From: Triglochin maritima
Taxonomy: Eukaryota > Streptophyta > Magnoliopsida > Alismatales > Juncaginaceae
Length of the DNA: 64,000 bases
Assembly (NCBI GenBank): GCA_963682175.1
Contig: OY821777.1
Coordinates: forward strand, 23,286,001 to 23,350,000
Direction of reading: 5' to 3'
The position numbers and the translations under genes were made by a program. Of the stretch, positions 31,620 to 43,065 are shown piece by piece; position 1 is the stretch's first letter; each line of letters begins with the position of its first letter. The notes below the pieces were generated by a model. That model was not told where the DNA came from. It ran no database searches and saw only the letters and a program-made list of their open reading frames with translations.

Positions 31620-33158
31620 TGATTGACATCATTTCATGCTTATATTTGTATCTTATATCCATTATCTTACACCAAAGCAATGCTACGTGACGAGTTTTAT
31701 GTTTAGTTTTCAGAAATAAAGAGGTTTGAAGAGAAGAGCAATGAAAGGACCCAAAAGCAGGAAAAAGGACTTAATTGTGAGACCTGGGGACTAAGATGCA
31801 AGGGAGAAGGACCTGATCGTAAGACCGAAGGACCTAAGAGCAAAATAGAATACTCCACACCATCATGGGGAGTATTTTACCAATTCGAGTCGGGTCGGAG
31901 CTCCAACAAGTCAAGTAACCGCCTCAAAGACCAACAATACCAGAAAGAAAAGCCCACAACAAATTCCAACACGATCCGAAGATTTTGGACCGCCAATTGG
32001 CGGTCTTGGACCGCTAATTGGCGGTCCATATTGCTCAGGATCCATCGAAATTTCTCCTGGACTTATATTAATGTTCGTTTAGGCTATTTTTGGTATTGGT
32101 TTAGTCCCACATCGGGGGATTGTCCCCGATTAGCTTTTTCCATGCTTATAAATAGAACTCTTCACCTTCCATTGTAATTACCCATTGCTTGGTGGCATTC
32201 TCTCTACTAAGGAGTGAGCCTTGAAGCAATAACTCAAGGTGGAGAAGAATGCTACCTTCAATGTGAGTCATTGTTAATAAAAGTTTATTTGTTTCTTTTA
32301 ATCTTGTTTTGTTATGTTGCTTGTTTTGTGTGTGTTGCTTTACTTTGTTTAATCTCTTGTTTAGTAATTTTAGTATCTTAGTTAAATGTTTTCTTTACTT
32401 AGTCTAATCAGTAGTGTAATGAGTAGTGAGTAGTTCCATCCCCATTTGGGGGGTGGAGAAATATTTGATATAATCGTGTAGTGTATTAAGTGTGTGTTAT
32501 TTTTATCCCTTGAGCTTTATATGATTTCCATAACCATCTAATGGGTTTTCACTCTTATCTTTGATATGCTAATGCTCTTGAATGAAGCTTAGCTTATGCT
32601 TTGATTAGTGGACCTATTTTATGGGGAATGATAAGGTTAGGATATGAATGAAGTTAATATTGGAAACACAATTTGTAGTGTATGTACTCTTGTTGCCTTT
32701 ACCTTAGCTAATGTCTTGTATGTTTTAATGATGTAGTGAAATCTTAATTCATGTAGAGGCATAGTAGGGTATAGTCTTTATACTTGAGTTCATGTAGCTT
32801 CATTCCAATTATTGTCTTGTATGTTTTAATGATGTAGTCTTATCTTAATTCATGTAGAGGCAAAGTTGGATGTAGTTTTATGATTTCATACACTACATGT
32901 TGTGAGGAGCTTAATGAACACACACACACTTCTTTATGTTCACATTATTTCTCTACCCCCTTTGGGGCTCAGTTTATTGCTTTTCTTCCATTTCCATTTG
33001 CACATTAGTGTAGTTTAGTGTAGCCAACCTTTCTTCCCTTTCTTCACCTCTCACATTCGAACAAACCAAGTGTCGACACACCTCCCAGTGGACGACCCGT
33101 ATTTGCCACCGCTTCAACGCGGCCGTGCACTTGCGGTTAAATATAAAACGATCAATCA
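31620..33158 (+). repeat. Solo LTR inside the E2 ORF, subtype Y
   Basis: TGATTGACATC...ACGATCAATCA (1539 bp) with perfect duplication TTGAC at 31615-31619 and 33159-33163. Contains the perfect 18-bp palindrome GACCGCCAATTGGCGGTC (31988-32005) plus a second, near-perfect one (32009-32026), and a USE-like/TATA pair (32104-32114 and 32147-32154, 32-nt gap). It is the deepest insertion on this branch of the nest. Confidence 0.95.
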
Positions 33159-34036
33159 TTGACCGCATACCTGATTCCTTGAAACAAACTTTCCTTACAT
33201 TCATGGAAACCACTCAACAGTCCATACAAAATATGGCACTGCAAGTGAGTCAAATGTCGCAGCAATTATGTGAACGTGAGGAAAGTAACTTTTCTTGTCA
33301 ACATGAGGATTCATCTTTTGATATCGAACCGCCACCACCACATCCACAAATTTAAAGCACAATCTTTCAAAGTCAAACTCCTAGTCAGTCTGAGGGACTT
33401 TGGGGTTTCAATTCACGATCACTTGGTGGACGATTCGATCCCAATTGAGAATAACATGGATCAGCTTCATTACGAGTCTGCACATGATTGTGCCTTATCT
33501 TCTTGTCCCGTGGCCCTTGAGCCACATGACCTTAATGTTGTACCTCCTAAGGACTCTCCTCTAATGGAGCAAGAGCTCCCTAGTCCCCTCAATTTCAAAC
33601 AACCTGATGAGAGTTTGCCTCTCACTATTGTTCCTGATCATCTTGTAAATGATGGAACATCAAACAACTACGCTCATGAGGGTATTAGGAGTTCCTTGGA
33701 GGATACCTTGGGTATGAGACCCACTTTTTGTTCGCCTGGTATGTCGGACATGCCTAACGAGGTTCTTGACCTCGTTCCGACGCACCAGCCTGTTGGTTGG
33801 AGAGTTTGGATTGACGATCATAACTTCAGCATCGCAACGGAAGAAACTCTTCTTCCGTTGCCCCTCATTTCCTAAACTCTTGAGAGGTTGAAGCTCTTTC
33901 AGTTTGATCCTTTGAATGAGACGCATTTGCGTCCAATTCATGAACCTCTCATTTCATCTGGTGCTCTTTGTGAAGGGGGCCCACACATGTGTATTCTGGC
34001 CCCGCGTGGTGTCATGTTCCCTTTCCAAGTGCATTG
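33159..34036 (+). pseudogene. E2 capsid-less Gag derivative, C-terminal half
   Basis: Resumes after the solo LTR with DRIPDSLKQTFLTFMETTQQ and the helix, and changes frame at about 33330 in a CCA-rich stretch. Then SCPVALEPHDLNVVPPKDSP, HQPVGWRVWIDDHNF, a stop at about 33873, and further in-frame FQFDPLNETHLRPIHEPLIS and a final CEGGPHMCILAPRGV before a stop near 34036. The last part resembles the end of E5 integrase (FLHEPL), which suggests the gene was made by joining gag, the protease-RT linker and the pol 3' end. Confidence 0.72.
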
Positions 34037-35644
34037 ACCCACCCTTGAGGTTCCCATTTGATGTCTTTTGACAAATGAATATGGGAACTTATGTTTGTAC
34101 ATAGTTATATAAAAAAAAAAAAAAAAGTACAATAAAAGACTCCTTCAGTGAGCATCGATTGTTGTGAGCCCCAACCCTTGTGTATTTGGGCTCCATTTCT
34201 TTCACGTATTTATATCCTTTCTTTAGCATCTCACAGGTTTTGAGGGAATTCGGGTTTGTGTCCATCAACATGACCTTGAACTTCCCTTTGTACTTCGTGT
34301 TGGTGAGATCTTTCCTTTGTCATGCATAAATCCATGTAGTATCTTGCTCACATTCATTGAGGACAATGCATGAAGTAGGTGTGGGGGGGGGGTGTTTTAT
34401 GTGTGTACATAGTCGAGTCTTTTCTTTTGATTTTGTTTTCTTTTGTTTGCATTTTTAGGGTCATGTTAGTGTGCTGCATTTAATATCGATATATCTGCTT
34501 GCCATGATTCTTGGGTGACTTGTCTTCTTTTGCTTGCCTAGTGCTTTAAAATTTCCAATTTTTTTTCAAAATCTTCATGTGTTTGCAAAAGAAAAAGTTT
34601 TGTGGGTTTTGCGTGTGTTTAGCATGTGCAAAACTGTTGAGAGGAAAAGTAAAAAGAAAGCTCCCAAAATTGTCTTGAACTTGATGCATTAGGATATCTA
34701 CTACATTGACTTTTGGATTTATCGAGTCGTTAGGATGCACCCCACCTTTCCCTTGGGGGTGAGTAATCATAGGGTTTCAGTGCTCAAACATTTAAAGAAG
34801 TGCACACTAAACCTAGTGAGTCAATAATTCGTGTCTGTTAACTTAAGGAAGTTTGTTGTAGCCAAGGACCCTCTAAATCCTGTTGTGAGACATTAGTGTA
34901 GGGGTTTTGGTTCATATGTAGATAAGAAATAAGTGAGTAGGTGTTCTCTATTCTCGCACGGCTCCTATCACTCGGGAAAGTAGGTCTGAGGGGACTTTGT
35001 GCCTGGTTCTTTCGAGTCATCTGACTTGGGATGCGCCGACCAAACTCCCGTTACACGGGTGGTTGGGATTGCCCTATGTGGAGATTTGGGGAAAGGTGTA
35101 CGTAATAGTGTAAGTCCTCATAGGCAATGATGCACGAAACCTGACCCTGGGAGAATGAAGCTCCAACTAATAAAAAGAAAAAGAAGAAAAAAATATATGA
35201 AAAGAAACAAAAAAAATGGTAATGCAAAAAAGAACCTTAATGGACTTTACACTTTGTAGCACTTGAGGATGTTGAGGTTGTCCATGTCTTTCACTTAGTT
35301 CCTAATTTAACTTGCACGAATGGTTCATTAGGTTAGAGGTGTGGACTGATCACCTATATAGAGTCGGCCCGTAGCATTACTGCGTCCATTGATCGACAAA
35401 ATATTTCCAACGAGTCGAGTGTCTAGATTGAATAATGCATCTTGTTTGGATTTTGTGGGTATATCCGCTGAAAACCCTCAGGAGACAGCACTCCTCCTTG
35501 GCAACAAAGAGGTTTAATGGCTTGTTGCACGTGCTAAGTGCAATCGTGATTCCTACGAAAGTGAGTTAGGATTTCTTGTCTTTCGTATGCTTTTTCCTTT
35601 CTTTGTTTCGCTCGGGAATAGCAAATGTTAGGTGTGGAGGTATT
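34037..35644 (+). other. E2 3' untranslated region
   Basis: No gene. Internal polypurine-like AGGTGTGGGGGGGGGG at 34377-34392 after CATTGAGGACAATGCATGA, a purine-rich run (about 35162-35220), the two-hairpin block (35493-35547) and the 3' polypurine tract AGGTGTGGAGG (35630-35640, interrupted by an A). Near-identical to the 3' regions of E1 and E5. Confidence 0.75.
35493..35547 (+). ncRNA. Conserved two-hairpin RNA element (E2 copy)
   Basis: CCTCCTTG-GCAA-CAAAGAGG (one mismatch in the stem), then ATGG/TCGT outer stem (two wobble pairs) and TTGCAC/GTGCAA around GTGCTAA. Confidence 0.68.
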
Positions 35645-37179
35645 TGATTGACATCATTTCATGTTTATATTTGTATCATATATCCATAATCTTTCACCTA
35701 AACAATGTTATGTTACGAGTTTTATGTTTAGTTTTCAGGAATAAATAGGTTTGAAGAGATGAAGCATAAAAGGACCCAAAAGCTGGGAAAAAGGGCTGAA
35801 TTGTGAGATCTGGGGACTAAGATGCAAGGGAGAAGGACCTGAATGTAAGACAGAAGGGAAGGACCTAAGAGCCAAACAGAATACTCCACACCATCATGAG
35901 AAGTATTTTACCAATTCGATTCGGGTCGGAGGTCCAACAAGTCAAGTAACCGCATCAAAGACCAACAATACCAGAAAGAAAAGCCCACAACAAATTCCAA
36001 CGCTATCCGAAGTGTTTGGACCGCTAATTGGTGGTCCATATTACTCAGGATCCGCCCAAATTTCTCCTGGACTTGTATTAATGTTCGTTTAGGTTATTTT
36101 TGGTACTGGTTTAGTCCCACATCGGGGGATTGTCCCCGATTAACTTTTTCTATGCTTATAAATAGAACTCTTCACCTTCCATTGTTATTACCCATTGCTT
36201 GGTGGGATTCTCTCTACTAAGGAGTGAGACTTGAAGCAAAAACTCAAGGTGGAGAAGAATGCTACCTTCAATGTGAGTCATTTGTTAATAAAATAATTCT
36301 TCTAGTTTCTTTTAATCTTGTCTTTTAATTTGTGCATGTTTGTTTAGTCTTTCCTTACCTTTTAAGCTTCTTTAATACTTCTTGCTTTCTTAGTTAACTT
36401 TCATTTCAGTATTATGCTTTCTTTTGTTAATATAGTTAGTGTAATGAGTAGTGAGTAGTTCCATCCCTATTTAGGGGTTGGAGAAATATGTGATATAATC
36501 ATATAGTGTATTAAGTGTGTGTTATCTTTATCCCTTGAGCTTTATATGATTTCCATAACCATCTAATGGGTTTTCACTTTTATCTTTGATATGCTATTGC
36601 TCTTAAATCAAGCTTAGCTTATGCTTTGATTAGTGGACCTATTTTATGGGGAATGATAAGGTTAGGATATGGATGAAGTTAATATTGGAAACACAATTTG
36701 TAGTGTATGTGCTCTTGTTGGCTTTACCTTAGCTAATGTCTTGTATGTTTTAATGATGTAGTCTTATCTTAATTCATGTGGATGCATAGTAGGGTCTAGT
36801 CTCTATACTTGAGTTCATGTAGCTTCATTCCAATTATCGTCTTGTATGTTTTAATGATGTAGTCTTATCTTAATTCATGTGGAGGCAAAGTTGGATGTAG
36901 TTTTATGATTTCATGCACTACATGTTGTGAGGAGCTTAATGAACACACACACACTTCTTTATGTTCACATTATTTCTCTACCCCCTTTGGGGTTTAGTTT
37001 TCTTGCTTTTCTTCCATTTTCATTTGCATCTTAGTGTAGTGTAATCAACCTTTCTCTCCTTCTTTTTACCTCTCGCCTTCGAACAAACCGATCGTCAACA
37101 CACCTCCCAGTGGACGACCCGTATTTGCCACCGCTTCAACGCGGCCCTGCACTTGCGGTTAATATAAAACGATCAATCA
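35645..37179 (+). repeat. E2 3' LTR, subtype Y (1535 bp)
   Basis: Pairs with 28329-29867. A few percent differences by eye, including a 4-base insertion near 35856. Followed by ACCAC (37180-37184). Confidence 0.93.
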
Positions 37180-37989
37180 ACCACAAAGCCCAGCAAGGGA
37201 GCCAAGATCTGGAGATCTCGTCTCTCCTACTATGGACAAAGTGGGCAACGCCGATCAGGTGATGACGGTCGGGACCAGATCACTCTCCTAATGCGCCCGA
37301 AATCCTTAGGGCCAATGTCTACTTGATTTTAAAAATTAGGCTCTTGATTAGTGTGGTTTGTGGGGCGAAGCAAAGGGTGATAAATTCCCCCACCTTATCT
37401 TTTATGGGACAACCCCTCCTTAGTAGTGTTTTGGAGTCCTAATCTAGCAATCAACTCTCCAAACAAACGCTCAACTCACACTTGTTTCAATGCACTTCCT
37501 ACTAACTAATGCATGTTCATACGAAATGCATGAATGACAGTAGAAGGTGCGTACCTCCCGCCAGCACTCAACACTGAAAATAAAGCTAAAATGAAAGACA
37601 ATCTATATGCCTAAGTCACATACATGATGTATGACCTAAACAAAAAGAATACCTAATCTTTTGCTTGGAGTTTTAGGGTCCAAGTTGCTTAAGCGAAGTT
37701 GATTATTAATGTGGGAGCAATCTAAGAATCAGAACATGCCAAATTGAGTCCCAGATTACTAAATCAATTAGAGAAACAACACAAAGAAAGTAGAGGATCA
37801 ACATAGCTCACTGGATCGTTGATTGGCGGTCTAATGTGCCCAGGTCGTTTTGAAATTTCTCCAGTGGCCTCCCCTTGCTATTCCCAGTCTCCTGAAATAA
37901 AGAAAAACTACAAAACACAAATAAAATCCACTCGAATCATCCAAACAAGAGTCTGGACTGGCACCTCCGCGACAACGGTGCCAAAAACT
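37180..37989 (-). other. E3 leader, LTR-proximal part, with primer site
   Basis: Begins with the right ACCAC duplication. On the minus strand the primer site TGGCACCGTTGTCGCGGA (37983-37966) has three changes from the tRNA-Asp complement. Donor-like GCTGGCGGGAGGTACGC at 37565-37549. The palindrome region at about 37815-37833 keeps one arm set only. Confidence 0.75.
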
Positions 37990-39407
37990 TGTTGAACGTT
38001 TTAATTAAACCGCAAGTGTACGACCGCGTTGAAGCGGTGGAAAATACAGGTTGTCCTCAGGGAGGTGAGCAGCCTCTCGTTTGCACGAAATCAAGTGGCG
38101 ACAAAAATGGAGAAGATAGTTGAGTATGCTACTCTACGCTACGCTACACTACGAAATGCGAAATGTGAAAGAAAGCAACAAACGATTAACTAAAACTTAA
38201 CTAAGAATGAAAGAAGAGTGCTGGAATACTGAAAGAAGAGTGATGGAATACAGAAGTGGAAAAACTCCTAAGGGGTGGAGTGAGTTCACACATGCAAAGA
38301 GGTGGGTGTTGAACACATTCTTTAAGCACAAATGAAGGTGGTGTTATCATGCATAGGAAGTGTCTAAATGTTATGGAAAAACCTATCAATTTATTCACCA
38401 ACCTAGTTGATTAACATTTACATATACAAGTTGTTTATTTCAGAACCTAAACAAGCATGAGAAGTGTCTAATCATTTTGGCAAAACTCATCAACTTATAA
38501 ATTCTATCCTAAACAAGCAAGCATACATTCATGCTTTATCAACACATTGGAAATAAAGCATTCATTCCATTCTCTAATGCATGTATGAACATCTACTCCA
38601 CCCCCCAAAGGGGATGGAACTACTCACTACACATTACACTAATTATTAAACTAAGAAAGGAGAGCATATTAACTAAGCTACTAAAAAACTAATGAAATGA
38701 AATTAAGCAAAGTAAAACATAAAACAAACAACGTAATAAAGAAACATTTATTAAAGTGACTCACATTTCAAGTAGCATCCTCCTACTTTAGTGTGTGCTT
38801 CAAGGCCTCACTTCTAGTAGGAAGAATAGCCACTTAAAATATGGAGTGATTACAATAGAAGGTGAAGAGTTCTATTTATAGCCAAAGAAAAAGGCAATCC
38901 GGGACAATCCCCCGATGTGGGACTAAGCAAATACCAAAAATGGCCTAAACATCCTCTAATACATGTGCTAGAGAAATTTGAGCGGATTTGGGCCAAAACA
39001 GACCGCCAATTAGTGGTCTTGGACCGCCAATTGGCGGTCTATATGGTTCGGATCCCGCTCAGTTTTGTTGTGGGCTTTTCTTGGTATATTTGCTGGTCTT
39101 GGATGCATCTACTATGTTTATTGAAGCTCCGACCCAAATCGAATTGCCAAAATACTCCCCATGATGGTGTGGAGTTTTCTGTTTTGCTCTTAGGTCTTTC
39201 GGTCTTACGTTCAGGTCCTTCTCCCTTGCATCTCAGTCCCCAGATCTCACAATTAAGTCATGTTTCCTGCTTTTGGGTCCTTTCATGGCTCTTCTCTTCA
39301 AACCTATTTATTCCTGAAAACTAAACATAAAACTCGTTACATAGCATTGTTTAGGTGAAAGATAGTGGATATAAGATACAAATATAAGCATGAAATTATG
39401 TCAATCA
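37990..39407 (-). repeat. E3 5' LTR, subtype X (1418 bp)
   Basis: The minus strand starts TGATTGACATA at 39407 and ends GTTCAACA at 37990. Palindrome doublet at about 39000-39040 (includes a perfect GACCGCCAATTGGCGGTC). USE-like at 38923-38913 and TATAAATA at 38880-38873 with a 32-nt gap. Flank GGATG (39408-39412) is the right target duplication. Confidence 0.93.
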
Positions 39408-41144
39408 GGATGAGACGCCTTTACGTCCAATTCATGAACCTCTCATTTCATCTTGTGCTCTTTGTGAGGGGGGGGGGCAAACATGAGTATTCTGGCCCCG
39501 CGTGGTGTCATGTTCCCTTTCCAAGTGCATTGACCCACTCTTGAGGTTCTCATTTGATGTCTTTTGACAAATGAAGATGGGAACTTATGTTTGTACATAG
39601 TTATAAAAAGAGAAAAAAATTAAAAAATTAAAAAGAAAAAAAGTACAATAAAAGACTCCTTCAGTGAGCATCGATTGTTGTGAGCCCCAACCCTTGTGTA
39701 TTTGGGCTCCATTTCTTTCACGTATTTATATCCTTTCTTTAGCATCTCACAGGTTTTGAGGGAATTCGGGTTTGTGTCCATCAACATGACCTTGAACTTC
39801 CCTTTGTACTTCATGTTGGTGAGATCTCTCCTTTTTCATGCATAAATCCATGTAGTATCTTGCTCACATTCATTGAGGACAATGCATGAAGTAGGTGTGG
39901 GGGGGGGGGTGTTTTATGTGTGTACATAGTCGAGTCTTTTCTTTTGATTTTGTTTTCTTTTGTTTGCATTTTTAGGGTCATGTTAGTGTGCTGCATTTAA
40001 TATCGATATATCTGCTTGCCATGATCCTTGGGTGACTTGTCTTCTTTTGCTTGCCTAGAGCTTTTAAAATTTCCAAATTTCTTTCAAAATCTTCATGTGT
40101 TTGCAAAAGAAAAAGTTTTGTGGGTTTTGCGTGTGTTTAGCATGTGCAAAACCGTTGAGAGGAAAAGTAAAAAGAAAGCTCCCAAAATTGTCTTGAACTT
40201 GATGCATTAGGATATCTACTACATTGACTTTAGGATTTATCGAGTCGTTAGGACGCACCCCAGTTTTCCCTTGGGTGTGAGTAATCATAGGGTTTCAGTG
40301 CTCAAACATTTAAAGAAGTCCACAGTGAACCTAGTGAGTCAATAATTCGTGTCTGTTAACTTAAGGAAGTTTGACGTAGCCAAGGACCCTCTAAATCCTG
40401 TTGTGAGACATTAGTGTAGGGGTTTTGGTTCATATGTAGATAAGAAATAAGTGAGTAGGTGTTCTCTATTCTCGCACGGCTCCTATCACTCAGGAAAGAA
40501 GGTCTGAGGGGACTTTGTGCCTGGTTCTTTCGAGTCATCTGACTTGGGATGCGCCGACCGAACTCCCGTTAGACGGGTGGTAGGGATTGTCCTATGTGGA
40601 GATTTAGGGAAAGGTGTACGAAATAGTGTAAGTCCTCATGGGCAATGATGCACGAAAGCTGACCCTTGGAGAATGAAGCTCAAACTAATAAAAAGAAAAG
40701 AAAAAAATGAAAAACAATTGCAAATAAGAACCTTAATGGACTTTACACTTTATATCACTTGAGGATGTTCAGGTTGTCCATGTCTTTCACTTAATTCCTT
40801 ATTTAACTTGCATGAATGGTTCATTAGATTAGGTATGTGGACTGATTACCTATATAGAGTCGGCCCGTAGGATTACCGCGTCCAATGATCGACAAAATTT
40901 GTCCAACGAGTCGAGTGTCTAGATTGAATAATGCATCTTGTTCGGATTTTGTGGGTATATCCGCTGAAAACCCTCAGGAGACAACACTCCTCCTCCTTGG
41001 CAACAAGGAGGTTTAACGGCTTGTTGCACGTGCTAAGTGCAACCGTGATTCCTACGAAAGTGAGTTAGGATTTCTTGTTTCTCGTTTGTTTTTCTCTTTC
41101 TTTGTTTTGCTCGGGACTACCAAAAACTTAGGTGTGGGGGTATT
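39408..41144 (+). other. E1 ORF end and 3' untranslated region
   Basis: The first about 80 bases complete the E1 Gag derivative (RPIHEPLIS then CALCEGG, with a G-run frameshift at about 39468-39476). The remainder is 3' region: internal polypurine-like AGGTGTGGGGGGGGGGG (39893-39909), two-hairpin block (40992-41046), 3' polypurine tract AGGTGTGGGGG (41130-41140). Confidence 0.75.
40992..41046 (+). ncRNA. Conserved two-hairpin RNA element (E1 copy, best formed)
   Basis: Hairpin 1: CCTCCTTG (40992-40999), GCAA loop (41000-41003), CAAGGAGG (41004-41011), a perfect 8-bp stem with GNRA tetraloop. Hairpin 2: ACGG (41016-41019), 4-nt bulge CTTG, TTGCAC (41024-41029), 7-nt loop GTGCTAA, GTGCAA (41037-41042), CCGT (41043-41046). 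Confidence 0.75.
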
Positions 41145-41581
41145 TGATTGACATCATTTCATGCTTATATTTGTAACTTATATCCATTATCTTACACCTA
41201 AGCAATGCTACGTCACGAGTTTTATGTTAGAATTTCAGAAATAAAGAGGTTTGAAGAGAAGAGCCATGAAAGGACCCAAAAGCAGGAAAAAATACTTAAT
41301 TGTGAGACCTGGGGACTGAGATGCAAGGGAGAAGGACCTGAACGTAAGACCGAAGCACCAAAGAGCAAAACAGAAAACTCCACACCATCATGGGGAGTAT
41401 TTTGGCAATTCGATTCGGGTCGGAGCTCCAATAAACAGAGTAGATGCATCCAAGACAAAGAAATACTTCAAGCAAAGCCCAACACAAAATCCAAATGGAT
41501 CTGGAGCTTATAGGCTGCCAATTGGCGGTCCAGATAGCTCTGGATCCGCTAAGATTTGTGGAGCACGTGTATTTATGTATG
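41145..41581 (+). repeat. E1 3' LTR, first piece
   Basis: TGATTGACATC start after the polypurine tract, with the palindrome decayed to CTGCCAATTGGCGG. Cut by E5; GTATG (41577-41581) is the left target duplication and the LTR resumes at 58883. Confidence 0.92.
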
Positions 41582-43041
41582 TGATTGACATCATTTCATG
41601 CTCATATTTGTATCTTATATCCATTATTTTACACCTAAGCAATGCTACGTGACGAGTTTTATGTTTAGTTTTCAGGAATAAAGAGGTTTGAAGAGAAGAG
41701 CCGTGAAAGGACCTAAAAGCAGAAAAAAGGACTTAATTGTGAGACCTAGGGACTGAGATGCAATGGACAAGGACCTGATCGTAAGACCGAAGGACCTAAG
41801 AACAAAACAGGAAACTCCACACCATCATGGGGAGTATTTTGGCAATTCGATTCGGGTCGGAGCTCCAACAGACGAAGTAGATGCATCCAAGACCAAGAAA
41901 CACTTCCAGCAAAGCCCAATAGAAAACCCAGACGGATCTGGGCTTTATAGTCCGCCAATTGGCGGTCTGGAACCGCCAATTGGCGGTCTAGATCATGCCA
42001 GATCCGCCCAAACTTCTCCTGGACTTGTATTAATGTTAGTTTAGGCTATTTGTGGTATTGGTTTAGTCCCACATCGGGGGATTGTCCCGGATTAGCTTTT
42101 TCCATGCTTATAAATAGAACTCTTCACCTCCCATTGTATCCGTCTCTCTTTTTGGTGGCATCTTCCCTACTAAGAGAAAGCCTTGAAGCAAAACTTTGGT
42201 GGACGAAGAGCTGCTTGTAATTTGAGTGAGTTAATAATAGATGTTTTCATTAGCTTGTTAATTCTTGCTTAGTTAATTTCCTTTAATGTGTTTGCTTTGG
42301 TGCTTGTTTAGTTTTATGTTTCTTTAATATTTCTTGCTTGATTAGTATAGTTTCATTTCAGTATAATGCTTCATTTTATTAGAGTAGTTAGTTTAAATAT
42401 GTGTGAGTAGTTCCATCCCTATTTGAGGGTGGATAAATATGTGAAATAATCATATAGTGTATTAAGTGTGTGTTATCTTTATCCCTTGAGCTTTATATGA
42501 TTTCCATAACCATCTAATAGGTTTTCACTCTTATCTTTGATATGCTAATGCTCTTGAATGAAGCTTAGTTTATGCTTTGATTAGTGGACCTATTTTATGG
42601 GGAATGATAAGGTTAGGATATGGATGAAGTTAATATTGGAAACACAATTTGTAGTGTATGTGCTCTTGTTGCCTTCACCTTAGCTAATGTCTTGTATGTT
42701 TTAATGATATAGTCTTATCTTAATTCATGTGGAGGCCAAGTTGGATGTAGTTTTATCATTTCATACACTACACGTTGTGAGGAGCTTAAATGAACACACA
42801 CACACACACTTCTTTATATTCACATTTTTTCTCTACCCCCTTTGGGGTTTAGTTTTCTTGCTTCTCTTCCATTTCTTTTTGCATCTTAGTGTAGTTTAGT
42901 GTAATCAACCTTTCTCTCCTTCTTTTTACCTCTTGCCTTCAAACGAACCAATCGTCGACACACCTCCCAGTGGACGACCCGTATTTTCCACTGCTTCAAC
43001 GCGGTCGTGCACTTGCGGTTAATATAAAACGAGATCAATCA
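41582..43041 (+). repeat. E5 5' LTR, subtype Y (1460 bp)
   Basis: Palindrome doublet CCGCCAATTGGCGG (41952-41965) and ACCGCCAATTGGCGGT (41972-41987). It is about 103 bp shorter than its 3' partner because one of two copies of the unit GTCTTGTATGTTTTAATGAT... is missing, as expected from recombination between the direct repeats. Confidence 0.93.
42066..42116 (+). promoter_or_regulatory. E5 LTR promoter (USE-like plus TATA)
   Basis: GTCCCACATCG (42066-42076), 32-nt gap, TATAAATA (42109-42116); the 3' LTR has the same at 57800-57810 and 57843-57850. Confidence 0.65.
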
Positions 43042-43047
43042 AGTTTT

Positions 43048-43065
43048 TTACACCGTTGCCGGGGA
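43048..43065 (+). promoter_or_regulatory. E5 primer binding site, mutated
   Basis: TTACACCGTTGCCGGGGA, three changes from the tRNA-Asp complement, all in the 5' part that pairs with the tRNA 3' end. Confidence 0.8.

Larger units (their letters stand above)
28329..37179 (+). mobile_element. E2: non-autonomous Athila-like element carrying a solo LTR
   Basis: 5' LTR 28329-29867, 3' LTR 35645-37179, perfect duplication ACCAC (28324-28328 and 37180-37184). The interior encodes the capsid-less Gag derivative shared with E1 and has no protease, RT or integrase. A solo LTR (31620-33158) splits the ORF. Without it the element is about 7.3 kb, the same as E1 before its own insertions. Confidence 0.94.
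15997..39407 (-). mobile_element. E3: antisense Athila-like gag-protease element
   Basis: Inserted in the E1 ORF with duplication GAATG (15992-15996) and GGATG (39408-39412), one base different. 5' LTR 37990-39407; leader 37180-37965 and 28071-28328; gag and protease 28070-25276; 3' LTR 24825-23567 plus 16150-15997. E4 is inserted in the 3' LTR and E2 in the leader. No RT or integrase lies between the protease and the polypurine tract. Confidence 0.88.

Noticed and set aside
34546..34770. Antisense 74-codon frame repeated at 40064-40288 and 50205-50420
   Set aside because: It is in the 3' untranslated region of E2, E1 and E5; its repetition reflects homology of the elements, and it lies opposite to their transcription.
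42066..42116. USE plus TATA as a real U-snRNA gene promoter
   Set aside because: No snRNA sequence follows, the unit sits inside LTRs in about ten copies, and the rest of the LTR follows directly. It is kept only as a promoter-architecture finding.
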